This document shows, piece after piece, positions 35,766 to 48,500 of a stretch of DNA of 64,000 bases. The stretch's first letter is position 1; each line of letters begins with the position of its first letter. The DNA is from Usnea hakonensis (lineage: Eukaryota; Ascomycota; Lecanoromycetes; Lecanorales; Parmeliaceae): NCBI GenBank assembly GCA_013423325.1, contig BLJB01000106.1, positions 1 to 64,000 on the forward strand. The letters run 5' to 3'. The notes beneath the pieces are model-generated. The model was not told where the DNA came from, ran no database searches, and saw only the letters and a program-made list of their open reading frames with translations. A program made the translations under genes and the position numbers.

Positions 35766-37041
35766 GGTTAATGGGGTGCTGCGGGTTGGTATTGGGTATG
35801 TGTATGTGTATGCGGTGAGGCACGCTTGAAGGCCTGAAGGAAAGAGGTCGAAGAGAGCCGTAGAGAAGTAGACGGGATATACGAATGTAGATGTGTGGAT
35901 TATCGCTACTGTAGCGTTTTACTCTCGATATCGTCTGTGTTAATGTATGGTCCATTGGCTTTGTGTGTTGCTAACGAGTCCCATGACACACTACAGTATC
36001 ATTGTACTCTTATTCCTGTATGTGAATGCCATCACCAGAACAAAAGAAGGCCAAGAAACCGTGTTGGAAATTCTCGAAGGATGTTGAATAACCCGTGAGG
36101 CCTCTGCCAAGACCAACACCATGTATTATTCCGTATGTTGAGAGATGATAGTGGCTTTGTTCGTTGGCTTCGTGTGTTGCTGTAGAGTCCTATGACACAC
36201 TGCGACACAATTTGTTCTTTATCCCTGTACGTAAATGCTGCCACCAGAAGAACAAAGAAAGGGTAAAGCAACAGTCTTGGAAATCGTGGAACGATGTTAA
36301 AATGACCTGTGAAGCCTCTGCCAAGGCCCGTATACTGAGAGGTGATGTATCAGATTTCACTTTCGCCGGCGAAGTCCGTGGGATCCGGCTTTGTAGCATC
36401 GTAATGACAAGTATAGAAGAACATCGTTCGCGCCAGCTGCGTATCGGTCTCAAGCGAAAAGGCAGCCTCTCATCGTCCTCAGCGAGACAGACTATATCGG
36501 AGACGTGGTCGGACCCGGACGTCGTATTCCCGGAAATCGTCGAATAGTCGAGATAATTAGCATCTTCAAGGTCGATGATTCGAAGAAACATGGCGTTAGC
36601 GAGGTACTGGGCCTGAAAAGTACGACAATTTCTGTGAGAGCCGCGTTGAAAGACGATGGATCTGTCAGCGGGGTTTTGGACATCATCTGGCTTGCTGGAA
36701 TGACGGGTGAGACAACAGTTGTAGAAATCACGTTTTTGGGACACTGTTGAACAATCAGAAATGCGAGAAACTGGCAGGCTTACAGCCAGGCGCATAGTCG
36801 AATGTTGATGTGCTGCTGCTTCTGGGCGACGTTCCAAGCTACTTGCTTACCGTATCCGATTTCCACCGTCTGGTTCTAATTTGACGTCCCCCACTTCCCC
36901 CACTTCCCAAATCGTCCTTCCTTGCATGTATCATGTTCCCATGGCTTTCCAACAGGTCCAGCTAAGTGTCAGACGCAGCGCTTGGTCCTGTGAGCCCAGC
37001 GAGTCTCAGACCCCATACTTTTCTTGCAGCTGTCTGTCAGA
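35766..37041. other. Intergenic with a diverged duplication
   Basis: Upstream region of the F-box-like gene and 3' flank of the next gene. Its main content is the duplication at 35950-36330. A 215-codon frame on the minus strand (36190-36837) overlaps the second copy and has no family resemblance. Confidence 0.5.
35950..36330. repeat. Diverged tandem duplication, about 210-bp period
   Basis: Copy 1 (about 35950-36115) and copy 2 (about 36159-36330) share TTGGCTTTGTGTGTTGCT / TTGGCTTCGTGTGTTGCT, GAGTCC(C/T)ATGACACACT, CACCAGAA, TTGGAAAT(T/C) and GCCTCTGCCAAG in the same order, spaced 210-214 bp. Divergence is clear between copies, so the event is not recent. Confidence 0.75.
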
Positions 37042-37926
37042 CTACCTCTGTTCCCTCGCTCTGGATGATTCGCCTCCCTCAGCCATATTCTCTGGGGCTC
37101 TTGGCCCGACCATCCAATCTTCCATGGCGAGCCATTCGCTCCAGCTCTTCTCGGCCGCCTCGATTTCCGCGGTGATGGACGCTTGGAGCGGCCGCATGAA
37201 TGGCACCGACTCCAATGGCGGCATGTCATAGTCCCTCTTCACACTCGCCCATCCGCCACTCTTGGCTGCAAAAAGGTAGTTCCTTCGCTCTTGTTCATGT
37301 AGAGGGCCGACACCCGTTGCCCAGTCGTCACCGAAGAAGCCATGTAGCACGCCAGGGAAGTCCAGGCCGGTCACAACCAGGCGACGCAGGTATGGTATGA
37401 GAGATATTGATGCATATGATTGATGTGGCTGAGGGGCGGGTTGGCCAATCGCACCGCCTGGGAATTGTCGAGGTGGTGCGCCCGATACGGGATTGGAGGG
37501 TCTTTGCATAGGTAGATGTATGTTCACGAAGGCGGCAACTGCTTGGACTTGGGCGCTCTGCTGTGCATGATCGACAAAGTATCGTTGGCAGGATTGATAT
37601 TTGGGGTACCAGTCGAAAATGTCGAACTAGATGCACACCGTAAGCAGATAAATTTGGGGAAAGAATGCAAGGTGGATCATACTTGAGGATTGTTGGATTG
37701 GGGCCGTTGACCCTGTTCCGGAGTGATATCGGAGGAAGCGCGTTGAAAGGTTTGGAGTACTTCGCCATCAGGGCCTCGAGTGAAGTCCATGAGACCTTGG
37801 ACATTCAGTCAGCGAAGTTTTCAGACCATCTACGAGCATGACTGAATTACCGAAGCTTGATCTGTCACTTCGACCACTGATAGCACTGTTGCCGCTATTG
37901 CCACTTCTCTCACTCCCCGCCATCAT
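37042..37926 (-). CDS. Conserved fungal protein of unknown function, 257 aa
   Basis: Three exons, 37926-37851, 37795-37683, 37626-37042, total 774 nt; introns 55 and 56 nt (GTAATT..CCAAG; GTATGA..TCTAG). The first codons are a tandem ATG ATG. The Ser/Gly/Asn-rich start (MMAGSERSGNSGNSAISG) leads to GLMDFTRGPDGEVLQTF, then FDIFDWYPKYQSCQRYF, a hydrophobic stretch ISLIPYLRRLVVTG, and the well-conserved-looking GVGPLHEQERRNYLFAAKSG and EKSWSEWLAMEDWMVGPRAPEN. The arrangement recurs in filamentous fungi, but I cannot assign a function. No signal peptide. Confidence 0.78.
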
Positions 37927-39615
37927 TTCCAAGGTGGGAGGGGAATTTAGCCGTTTGGGCTGGTGGCGAGATTTGATAGGGAGCAGATTTATTGATTAGA
38001 GTTGGATTTCGGATTTGGTGCTTGAATCGCGGAGATCGCGATTTCGTACTCGTTCTTCTTCGGTCTTTTCAACCTTGACGCGTCGGAATATGTGTAATAT
38101 GTGTAATACAGTAATACAGCCCTGTCAGGGTCCAGGCTTGGACATATTACCCATACTAGTGTAAAGTAGTACTAAGGTATGGATTGATTGTTGATTGATC
38201 TGATAGGCGTTGAAAGGGAAGATGCTGCTGCTGCTGCCGTTGTTTCCGGAGAATTGAGAATGCAGAGTGTGGATCAAGTCAGGGTGAGGTGAGGTGAGGT
38301 GAGCGGTGAAGGAATGCAAATGGTTGAAAAGAGGTTATCCATAATCTTGGGCCGCATCAATCATTGAATCGCAATCAGTCAGTTGCATGAATTCCAAAAA
38401 AGCGATACATGTATTTATGATAATTAATGTATGTAATGGAGCGAATCAGGGTCTGTGAGGCTAAAGTTGCACGACATTCATTTGATGCACAGTATGCAAG
38501 TATGCAAGTATGTAATTTGGTTGCAGGGAAGTTGTTTGTTTTGATCTTAGTCTCTCGGTTGTTCTGACTACCTTACAAGGGGGAGAAACGAAATGTCAGC
38601 CAGCCACTCTTTTCTCTTTTCACTCTTACGACTTCTCAACCTAGGGTAGCGGCCTAATGCATCGGCACTCATCTGAACCAATGTTATTTTTCCTATAGCA
38701 TATTATTATTAAAGACACTAATATCTCACCTCCCTTTTCCAGACCAGGCCAAGTCCCTGCACAAGCATGACTAGACTACTGCCTCTCTTACATGATGGGA
38801 CATTCCCCGGGATTCCCTACCTAGCTTTTACCATAGGGTACCTCCACGGACCACGTCTATTGTATATGCGCACGCAATCAATCCTGCAGTCTTTCCCGCT
38901 CCTCGGAGCCGGAGAGCGGGGGCCTGGAGTATCCTCTTTTTTTGCATGCTTTAAAATCCCATCAAAGATCACCGTTCCAGCTGACTTCTGAGGTGTCAAA
39001 CTTTCAAAAAGCCGAAGATCACACCTCCATGTGAGTATTCCTTATAAGTAATCGTATTGGCTGCCGGTTTGCATCCTTGGACAGAGATTTGTCACGGCTC
39101 TTCGCACCGGATGCAGAACACGGGACACGATGCTAGTTCTCCGAGGTCGATGTTGCTGAAGCTGTCATATTGGGAGAAGACGCTGTTATTACCACTCTCA
39201 TCTGCCTATTTCCCCTCACTCTGAATGAGTCGTATAGGAGACGCATTTACTTCAGTGACTGTACCAGCAGCAAGTGTCGACTATGCCTTGAGTGAAAGCA
39301 GCGACAATTTCTTGAACTTTTATATCATTGGATACAAATTTTTACCAGCAGCCGAGTATCTTTTACCATGTACGGCTGACGGGGTTCTGCACCTGCACTT
39401 TTCCAGCGAGGTCTGTATGATTTCAAATCCTTGTGCTGTTCTTTCCAATATGCAAATATCGGCGGCTCTAGGTCTCCTTCCCCGCCTGCGGTATACCGAG
39501 GTCAGACGTTACGTCATTTCAGATCTGGCTGAGAGTCCTTTTTCGATTGCGTTGTTTTGATTTTGTTTTTATCATTTCCCACCGGTGGAAATTGCCAGTA
39601 TTTTCTTTTCTCACG
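37927..39615. other. Intergenic, nothing coding seen
   Basis: Divergent upstream region between the 257-aa protein and the aldo/keto reductase. It contains a short GAGGT pentamer run (about 38284-38305) and GCAAGTAT direct repeats (about 38493-38512). A 74-codon frame at 38767 has no family resemblance. Confidence 0.45.
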
Positions 39616-40724
39616 ATGGCGGGTAAATCAATTGCTTTAGGTTCTCGCATCAAGGTAGGCCATGTTCGAGCCTGCCTTTGCAGGAACTGGCTGAAAGCAA
39701 CGCCAGCTCGCCAATGGCCAGAGCATGCCACAGATACATTTGGGAGTGTATTTGACATCCGGTACTGAGACAGTCAACGCTGTGAAATGGGCCCTCGAGG
39801 TAAGGATCGACCTCGTACCGTCACTTGCGGGATGGTGACCGTATTGACATGACTTTCAGGCAGGTTATCGAGCGTAATGGTGGCAAATTTGGCCTACGGA
39901 AAATGCCAAATGACTGACATCCCTTTAGCTTCGATTCGGCTCAGATGTATCACAATGAACGCGAAGTTGGATCTTCCATCCTTGCATTCATATCTAGTCC
40001 TAGTAATGTTTCATCCTTGAAAAGAGAAGATATCCACTTCACATCGAAACTCGCATCCAATACTTCCTACGACGCGGCCCGAAAGTCCATCAAACAGTCT
40101 GTAAAGCAGAGTGGTCTTGGCTACATTGACCTTTTTCTATTGCACAGTCCTTATGGTGGAAAGACCAAGAGATTGGAATGCTGGAAGGCTGTCGAAGATG
40201 CCATTGAAGATGGAGAGGTGAAGACAGGCGGGGTCAGCAACTTTGGCGTCAAGCATGTAAGACACACCAATCATTTTCCTGTCTACAATTCTACTACTGT
40301 CAACCTCGATCCATTTCTGATTACCCTTTTCCAGCTGAAAGAACTACTCGCATCGAAACCTCGAGTGCACCCAGCCGTCAACCAGGTCGAAGTACACCCT
40401 TTCAACACTCGAACTGAGATCACCTCCTTCTGCAAAGAGCAAAACATTGTCGTCGAAGCATACGCTCCACTGGCTCGAGCTCTTCGGATGAAGGACCCTA
40501 CCATGATATCATTGTCGCAGAAATACTCATGTACTCCTGCTCAGCTCATGGTCCGATGGAGCTTGCAGCATGGCTTTGTGCCTTTACCCAAGAGTGCCAC
40601 GAAGTCGCGCATAATTGCAAACGGCGATATTGATGGTTTTGAGATAGAGGAGACGGACATGAAGAGCATGGATGATTTGGACGAATACCTCGTGACAGAC
40701 TGGGACCCGGTGGATTGTGACTAG
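39616..40724 (+). CDS. Aldo/keto reductase
   Basis: An NADPH-dependent (beta/alpha)8-barrel oxidoreductase that reduces aldehydes or ketones. Five exons, 39616-39654, 39734-39799, 39860-39873, 39929-40256, 40335-40724, total 837 nt, 278 aa; introns 79, 60, 55 and 78 nt. Exon 3 is only 14 nt (AGYR plus two bases) and is required to join WALEAGYR to AFDSAQMYHNE. The catalytic tetrad is present: Asp42 and Tyr47 in FDSAQMY, Lys80 in FTSKL, His112 in LFLLHSPYGG. The C-terminal cofactor part has VPLPKSATKSRI, the usual NADPH-binding pattern. The start ATG (CGATGG) gives MAGKSIALGSRIK, a normal family N-terminus. It lies 0.8 kb before the glutamate dehydrogenase gene. The substrate is unknown. Confidence 0.92.
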
Positions 40725-41515
40725 AATTTTATTCCAACCCAATCCTATGCTATCCTATACTGGAGCTTCCGATGTCGCTTCTGGCCAACAACAGAATACA
40801 TAATACGAATACTTATTTGCACATACATATCACACACATGACGATATTTCGCCTGTACCTGTCCAGTTGAGCTCTCCACAAAGATGCCGAATTGATGACA
40901 GCAAGAAAATCGAGGCGGGGGCGAAAGCCAAGGTGTGGGGGTTAGGGCTAGGGGCTACCTTACCTTAGGGAGGACTCGAGAGTTTTGAGGCTGATGTTAG
41001 TGCGCGGGTAGGGATGGAATAACCAATCAGGTTGCTTTGACTTATCGCAAACGTCAAAGCATCAAGTCACAACTTTGTCACTCGAATTGCTCAAACACTA
41101 AACACTGCAGCGGACCAACATCCTGCCCCCGCCAAATCTTGCCCTTCCCTAAAGTCCCTTTAAGGTAGGAACTGTGTTTCCCCTCGGATCATTCCCGGCC
41201 AATGGGCCAATTTTGGGGACGTCATAGGGATGAGGGAGCCGGCCGAAGAGGGGGCCTGCGGCCGCAAATCGGAGAAATGCTTCGACATGACTTCACGTTT
41301 CTTCTTCATTGATATAGTACAGGGCATTGGCAAGAACACCACTACAAATAATCATCTTCAAGTCTTTTGACCTTCTTCCTCTTCAACTCTTGTTCTAAAA
41401 CATTCACCTACGAAGCCCAGCTTTTGAGGAATACCAAGAACAACATTACGACACCACCAACAACAACAGCCATTCTCGAATAGAAATACATTTGTCCCAC
41501 CAAAAGAAAGCGACC
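40725..41515. promoter_or_regulatory. Upstream region of glutamate dehydrogenase
   Basis: Non-coding 790 nt between two plus-strand genes. The last 150 bases are a CA/TC-rich leader typical of a highly expressed fungal gene. One GATAAG (reverse, at 41041-41046) matches the AreA-type GATA site, but a single hexamer may be chance. Confidence 0.4.
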
Positions 41516-43140
41516 ATGTCGAACTATCCATCCGAACCAGAATTCGAACAGGCTTACAAAGGTACCTCCTATCCTCTCTCCCCCGCAACATCTCCATAGA
41601 TTCCTGGCTGACCTTGTTCGCAATCACAGAGCTTGTCTCAACCCTCGAGAACTCGTCCCTTTTCGAAAAGAATCCTGAATACAAGACTGCTCTCAAAGTC
41701 GCTGCAATTCCTGAACGAGTCATACAATTTCGAGTAGTCTGGGAGGACGACAAGGGACAAGTGCAGGTCAACAGGGGTTATCGTGTGCAGTTCAATTCCG
41801 CCTTGGGCCCATACAAAGGTGGCCTGCGTTTCCACCCAACGGTGAATCTATCGATTCTCAAGTTCTTGGGCTTTGAGCAGATCTTTAAGAATGCTTTGAC
41901 TGGCCGTAAGTACCTCTGTCCAGATCCAGCGTCAGCTTGACATTGTCGACCATTGACTGACCTCTTGCGTTCAGTGAACATTGGCGGTGGCAAAGGAGGA
42001 GCAGACTTTGACCCCAAGGGCAAATCAGACAATGAGATCCGCAAATTCTGCGTCTCCTTCATGCGAGAACTCTCCAAACACATCGGCGCCAATACAGACG
42101 TGCCAGCTGGAGACATTGGAGTATCACCTCGTGAGATCGGATGGCTGTTCGGTGCCTACAAGGCAGAAACAAAGCTGTGGGAGGGCTGCTTGACCGGCAA
42201 AGGCCTAGCATTTGGGGGCAGCTTGATAAGGCCCGAGGCAACAGGATACGGTCTCGTCTACGTATGACTCTCCCCAAAGTTGGAGGCGCCGCTAAATGTC
42301 TTCACAGTATGTCAACCACATGATCCAGTATGCGTCCGGCGGAAAAGAAACTTTCAAAGGCAAACGCGTCGCCATATCCGGTTCGGGGAACGTCGCCCAG
42401 TATGCCGCCCTCAAAGCCATCGAGCTTGGCGCTACAATAGTATCCCTCTCGGATAGCAAAGGCTCCATCATTGCCGAAAGCGAAAAGGGCATCAGTCCCG
42501 ACGAAGTCGCCTATATCGCCGATTTGAAAGTCAAGCGAAAGCAATTGACAGAAATGGCCAACTCGGATAGCTACAAGGGCAAAGTCAAATACATCGAGGG
42601 GGCAAGGCCATGGAAAAACGTGAACAAGGTCGACGTGGCCCTGCCATGTGCGACGCAGAATGAGGTCTCTGGCGAGGAGGGACAAGCGCTGATCGACGCT
42701 GGGGCCAAGTTCATCGCCGAGGGCAGCAACATGGGTTGCTCGCAGGAGGCCATTGGCATCTTCGAAAAGCACAGGAAAGAGAAGAAGGGCGAGGCCATTT
42801 GGTACGGACCAGGTACGTCTGCTCTGCCCCTTTTCCCGGAAAAACGACGGCAATTCCTAACCCCCCCTTCCCCCTCCCAGGCAAAGCGGCCAACGCCGGC
42901 GGCGTCGCCGTGTCCGGACTCGAAATGGCCCAAAACTCCCAGCGCATGGCCTGGACGTCGGAAGAAGTGGACACCAAGCTGAAGGGCATCATGGAATCGT
43001 GCTTCAAGAACGGCCTCGAGACGGCAAAGGAATACGTCGAGCCGGCAGAGGGCGAATTCCCCAGCCTCGTGGCTGGCAGCAACATTGCTGGGTTCTCGAA
43101 AGTGGCGGCCGCGATGCATGCCCAGGGTGATTGGTGGTAG
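41516..43140 (+). CDS. gdhA: NADP-specific glutamate dehydrogenase
   Basis: Converts 2-oxoglutarate, ammonium and NADPH to glutamate, the main ammonium-assimilating reaction in fungi; cytosolic. Five exons, 41516-41561, 41630-41905, 41975-42261, 42308-42812, 42881-43140, total 1374 nt, 457 aa, the usual fungal length; introns 68, 69, 46 and 68 nt. Key blocks: GPYKGGLRFHP (Lys78), LNIGGGKGGADFDPKGKSD (catalytic Lys114), GEIGVSPREIGWLFG-type VSPREIGWLFGAYK, RPEATGYGLVYYVN, the Rossmann fingerprint VAISGSGNVAQYAA, EGSNMGCSQEA and NAGGVAVSGLEMAQNSQR. The N-terminus MSNYPSEPEFEQAY is family-typical. A 145-bp tandem duplication lies directly 3' of the stop codon. Confidence 0.96.
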
Positions 43141-43192
43141 AGTGGAGTTGTGAGACGAAGAGGAAAAGTTGGAAAAGTCATGTCGAAGATAA

Positions 43193-43471
43193 GATGCGGC
43201 GGGTGATGGGAGGAATTTGGAAAAAGGCAAAAAAGCAGCGACGTTTGGTTTTATGTACGTACCTTGGTATGTTGTTGTTTTTATTGTAGATGTAAGCCCT
43301 CTCTCTATATATATATAACACACGCAAACAATGAACAGATGCGGCGGGTGATGGGAGGAATTTGGAAAAAGGCACAAAAGCAGCGTCGTTGGGTTTATGT
43401 ATGTACCTTGGTATGTTGTTTTTATTGTAGATGTAAGTGAGCCCTCTATATATAACACACGCAAACAACGA
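43193..43471. repeat. Recent 145-bp tandem duplication 3' of gdhA
   Basis: Copy 1 starts at 43193 and copy 2 at 43338, each opening GATGCGGCGGGTGATGGGAG and ending in TATATATAACACACGCAAACAA. The copies differ by a few substitutions and small indels in the TATA and GTT runs. They begin 53 nt after the stop codon and probably lie in the 3' UTR or polyadenylation region. Confidence 0.9.
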
Positions 43472-45599
43472 ACCGCTCCGATAGTATGTATGTAGATGAA
43501 TACTTCCCTACCACTACCACTACCACAATTATTATAGCTAGCTAGCTAGCTAGGTGACCCAATAACCAGAATAACCATCACAGGTCCCATCATCTACCTC
43601 ACAAACAGCAGAGCCTCTTACGTACGAATTATTCACAACCTAGGATTTAGGAAATGTTGTAGACACGAGCATGAGATTGCTCGCTGACAATACAACTTCT
43701 GGTCCACCGATAGCTTGAAGGGCTGCAATGACAGGGTAGCGAGCAGGCAAGGATACCTCACCGGACGTCGGCTGTGGAGCTTTTGAACCGGAAGCTTTAG
43801 CTGAGTTCTGTGGTTTCGCAGCAACGCCACTCATTGCACTCGATGCCACGGCACTCGCAAGTGGTGCGGTCACTTGAGCAAAGACGCCAGGAGCTTTGGT
43901 CTCAGGAGCCTTCGTGGCAGGAAGATGGGTGGGCGTCTTGTGTGAAATTTGATCATCTTGATTCGAACAGCTGGGATAGATTCTGAGCTCTAGGAGGTCA
44001 GATCAAGTCCGTCTTATATCAGCTGGGTCGAAACGCGGCTGGTGGCCTGAGGCTCAGCTTACTCAGCCGCCCTGGCCTACTGATAGCAAGCGATGAGTAA
44101 GGTAGGGAAAAGTAGCCAGCGAACCCAACAAAGGGAGCTAAATGTAACGTCTTCCATTCAGCTTCTTCAGCTTCAGACAAACACACATTGCATGGAGACC
44201 ATGCCGCCGAAGTAGTAATAGTGGTGTTAGCACAGGTGAGATTGAGACGCTGAACGTTCAAGCAGAGATTGTCACATCGGTAACGAGTTCGACAGAGCAG
44301 GATGAGATATCAGGCCACTCTTCGTAAGACACGCAACATATTTCTGTCGGCCGCCTTTCACATCTTGGCGGGATTTTTTGAGTCTGACAGAGGAGCGCGA
44401 ATTGGACTAAGGAGTAAGGAAGAAGAACAGAGGGTGCACCCTGGGGAAAGCAGGGGCTATACTGCGAATCGATGATTTAGATGTGGGAGCGCAGCTGGGC
44501 AGTGTAATCAATGGAGCAGGAAATGTCGTAGAGGGTGAAGGTGAGACAATATACCGGCCTCTCCTTTCTCGGCCTTCGGGTCACATTTTTTTCTTCTTTT
44601 TTTTCTGTTTTTTTCACAATATCACGCAGAACGATGACGGCGCTGCTGATCTGTAAGCAGGTTATTCGTCGGCATCCGAGATTCAGTCGTGCTCGTGCTC
44701 GTGCCCGTGCCCATGCCTATGCCTAATGCCCGTGCGATGTCTCTTGCAAAAGCCAAATGGCGCAAATGAGCAAAATATAAGAGAATTTGTCATGGCGGAG
44801 CGTTTCCGCAGATATCAAACTCAATTCATAGGGCCACCAGGGCGGCTATCCGAGGGATTTCGACGGGAGCCTCGGGACGTTGCCGATCAGTATCAGTATT
44901 AGTATCAGTCATCCTTTTCCTTCCGAGGTCTACAACATATCTACTTTACTTTATTATACACCTTAGTGTGATATTGTAAAGTAATCATTAAACCGCGGCC
45001 TGAGACATTATTACTCGTTCCGCTGATACCAAACGCAATATGTTAATCAATTGATAGATCCAGTCACTAAAGACCGCTCCAGTTGCTTCTAAGCATCGCC
45101 ACCGCGGTGGTCTTCCATGTCTGGCCATGTTCAGAGACAAAGGGGCGATGTGTTATCTGTTTGTGTTTCTCGCAGAATTCCTGCAACGACACGTGGTTCG
45201 TCAAGTACCCCGCAGTACCTCTCGCTACAATCTACATGCCGAGTATACTCATGATCATATGTTGTCATTATCCAGCTACTACTGCGTACAATATGCGTGA
45301 TTTACTCCCGCCATCCAATCAATCTTTCCCTACGGCCAACGGCTGTCTTTTGAAGCCGGACCCAGCACATCTACCCCTCTTTCGTTGTGTTCCGACCCGT
45401 GCCATGTATCTTCATGTTGCCTTACTGTCTGCACGCCTTCCGCAACGTGCCGGAAAGTGTCCGCTTTCCACTCGAATCCTGGTGCATCATCCGCTATACA
45501 AGTGTGAAGTCTAGCTTCACTCAACAACATATAAACCTTGCCATCCTCTCCCAATTCCAATCTTCGTCCTCATGATAGTTTCACCCAACTTGCACCATT
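43472..45599. other. Intergenic, no convincing gene
   Basis: About 2.1 kb. It holds a GCTA run (43538-43553), a short hexamer tandem repeat of the GTGCTC/GTGCCC type (about 44688-44722) and ATCAGT repeats (about 44889-44913). Open frames on the minus strand between 43640 and 44262 are discussed under rejected items. The right end is the upstream region of the A-T-R reductase gene. Confidence 0.4.
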
Positions 45600-48500
45600 A
45601 TGACTACCAACCATACAACTGAGCCCCTAGCGGACTACGGACACAGGCTGATTCCCACTCTGGTGGATGAATACGCTCGAACCGATCCAAACTATGTCTT
45701 TGCCTTGATTCCAAAGACGGCAAACTTCGCCGATGGCCTAGAAGAGATCACCATCAGTACTTTCGCACAGGCAGTGAATGAAATTGCTTGGAGGTGCGAG
45801 TCTATACTTGGCAAGAGCAAGAATTTCGACACGATTGCCTATATCGGTCCCAGTAAGTCACTGTCATGTCCGAGGAGTGACCGCGCCCGACCTGACTCCC
45901 AATAGCCGATCTCAGGTACTGGGTAATTGTTATTGCTGCCGCCAAAGCAGGTTATAAGGTCTGTCCATGTCTTGAAGATCCAGAGACCTTGCCCTTTTAT
46001 TAAGACAAAGTCTAGACATTACTACCCTCGCCACGCAATAGTATCGAGGGCATACTCTCCCTCTTACAATCCACCAAGTGTCAACTTCTCCTCAGCGCAC
46101 CTGAGACCAAGGTCGATCACATCTTGGAAAAGCATGCCATGCGGCACATTGTCATCAGGACATTCCGAGAGTGGTTGTCGCAGGAGCCCGTTCGTCACTT
46201 TCCATACGAGAAGAGTTTCGAAGATGCAGCTCATGATCCGTTCATCGTCATCCACACTTCAGGATCTACCGGACTCCCCAAGCCTGTTACGCTTTATCAT
46301 GGGGGACTTGCGACTGCAGACGCGCATCACGTGCTGCCTCCCTCGAATGGCTACGATCCTCAGGCCATGATTGGACAAGATGGAAAGAATGTCCGTGTTT
46401 TCGGAAGCCTGCCCCCATTCCATGTGAGTAACCCTCGGCATCGGCGTACCACAGACAGCCACGTGTATTGATCCCGAGACATAGGTGGCTGGCATACTGA
46501 GTGCACTAATTCTTGCCTTGTATTACCACGAAACAATCATTTGGCCACCCGCTGGCCGACCAGTCAGCGTAGACATGCTCGATGACCTTCTTGACAACGT
46601 CGAGGTAGACATCCTCTTCGCTGCCCCTTCTGTACTAGAAGATTTGAGCCAATCAGAGCCATCCTTGGAAAGATTGAGGAAAGTCAAGCTCGTGGAGTAT
46701 GGTGGAGGTTGGATCTCTTGATTCCGTTTCTTCTGGCCGCGCTGACTCGCTATAAGGGCCTCTCAATAGACGTGCTGGTGACATAATCGCCAAATATTCC
46801 AAACTCGTCAATGTTTATGGCTCTTCGGAAGTAGCCTTGACACCACTTTATCAAAAGGAACCGGAAGATTGGATGTATTTCCACTTCAATCCTGATATGA
46901 AGGGTATCGAACTTCGAGAGGCTGGGGAAGGGCTCTACGAACAAATTTATATACGTCATCCGTCCACAGATCCCTACCACGCCACGTTCTATACCTTTCC
47001 GGACGTGCCAGAGTACTCGATGAAAGACTTATTTTCTAAGCACCCGACGAAACCCAACCTGTGGTTTTATGAGGGTAGAGCAGACGACGTGATTGTGTTC
47101 TCGAATGGCGAGAAATTCAATCCTAGCGGAATGGAAGCGACGTTAAGTACGCACCCGGATGTCAACCGTGCTATAGTCGTCGGCCAAGCAAGATTTGAAC
47201 CAGCCGCACTGATTGAGCTCAAGACGTCACCGTCGGAAGAGGACAAGAAGGATGTACTCAACAGCTTCACACCGTATCTCATCAAGGTCAACGAGACCGC
47301 CCCAGCGTACGCGAAGCTTCAGCGGGACCACATTGCTTTCACCAAACCAGATAAGCCAATGGCAATGGCAGACAAAGGTACTGTGAAGCGCGCCGCGACA
47401 ACAAAAGCGTATGAGAAAGAGATTGAGGAGATCTATGCGAATGCTGACGACGCTTCTTTGCCAACTTTCAAGCTGGATGCTCATGATCCAGATGCTCTGA
47501 CCAAAGGTTTGCAAGACTTACTGGTGGAGACCATCGGACTGGAATCCATTGCACCAGAACAGGATATCTTTGCCATTGGAGCCGATTCCTTACAAGTCAT
47601 GACTCTGGTCCGACAGCTCCGGTCTTCCTTTACAGCTCAGGAAGGAGAGGGAGTGATCCCCCCTCATTTGATCACCCCTAAGATCGTCTATTCCAATCCC
47701 ACAGCGACCAAATTGGCCAATGCCCTTCAGCAATTGACCGGTCACGGTGCAGAAGCCTCAGAAAAGTTGGAGGAGGAGCGAATTAAGAAGATGGAAGAGA
47801 TGCTTGCCAAGTACTCGAAAAATCTGCCAAAGCCTTTTACCGACGGTGTTGACAGCACAGAAGGAGACAACAAGAAGCTGACTGTCGTCCTGACTGGGAG
47901 TACTGGCTCACTCGGTTCCTACGTTCTCGATGCCTTGCTAGCCTCTGATCAGGTGTCAAAGGTCATCTGCCTCAATCGCGGAGCCAACAGCGAAGACAAG
48001 CAGAAAAAATCGAATGCGGCCCGAGGTCTTGTCACTGAATGGACAAAAGACAGAGTCCAATTCCTGACCACAACCCTCGGCAAACCTCGTCTCGGCTTAG
48101 ATGTCCACGACCATGACCTACTTGTCAAAGAAGCATCTTTCATAATCCGTCAGTCGACCATCATCCTCATTTTTACTGACCATCTAGCTAATTCAAAAAT
48201 CACTCAGATAACCAATGGCAAGTTGATTTCAACCTCAGCCTCGAGTCATTCGAAGCCCACATCGCCGGAGTCCGCGACTTTATTGCTCTTTCAGCTCAAT
48301 CCCCTAGGAAGCCCCCGATTCTGTTCACCTCTAGCGTCTCCACGCTCATAAACTGGCACGTCAAACACTCCGGAGAGAAAGTTCCGGAAAAAGCGTTCCA
48401 CGACTTCACAATACCCGCGGCGATGGGTTACGGCGAGTCGAAGTATGTTGCCGAAAGGCTTCTGGAAGCCGGCGCGGACAAATGCGGAGTCCCCGCCGTC

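Noticed and set aside
36190..36837. 215-codon open frame on the minus strand
   Set aside because: No family resemblance, overlaps the diverged duplication and has no typical leader; treated as chance.
38767..38991. 74-codon plus-strand frame
   Set aside because: No homology signal and a shadow frame exists on the other strand; probably chance.
43640..44262. Open frames on the minus strand suggesting a small Cys-containing protein (a CDNLCLNVQRL..SPCNVCL region followed by an Ala/Ser/Lys-rich C-terminal part)
   Set aside because: The spacing of Cys residues is suggestive, but no start codon with signal peptide and no complete intron/exon chain could be built, so it is not listed as a gene.
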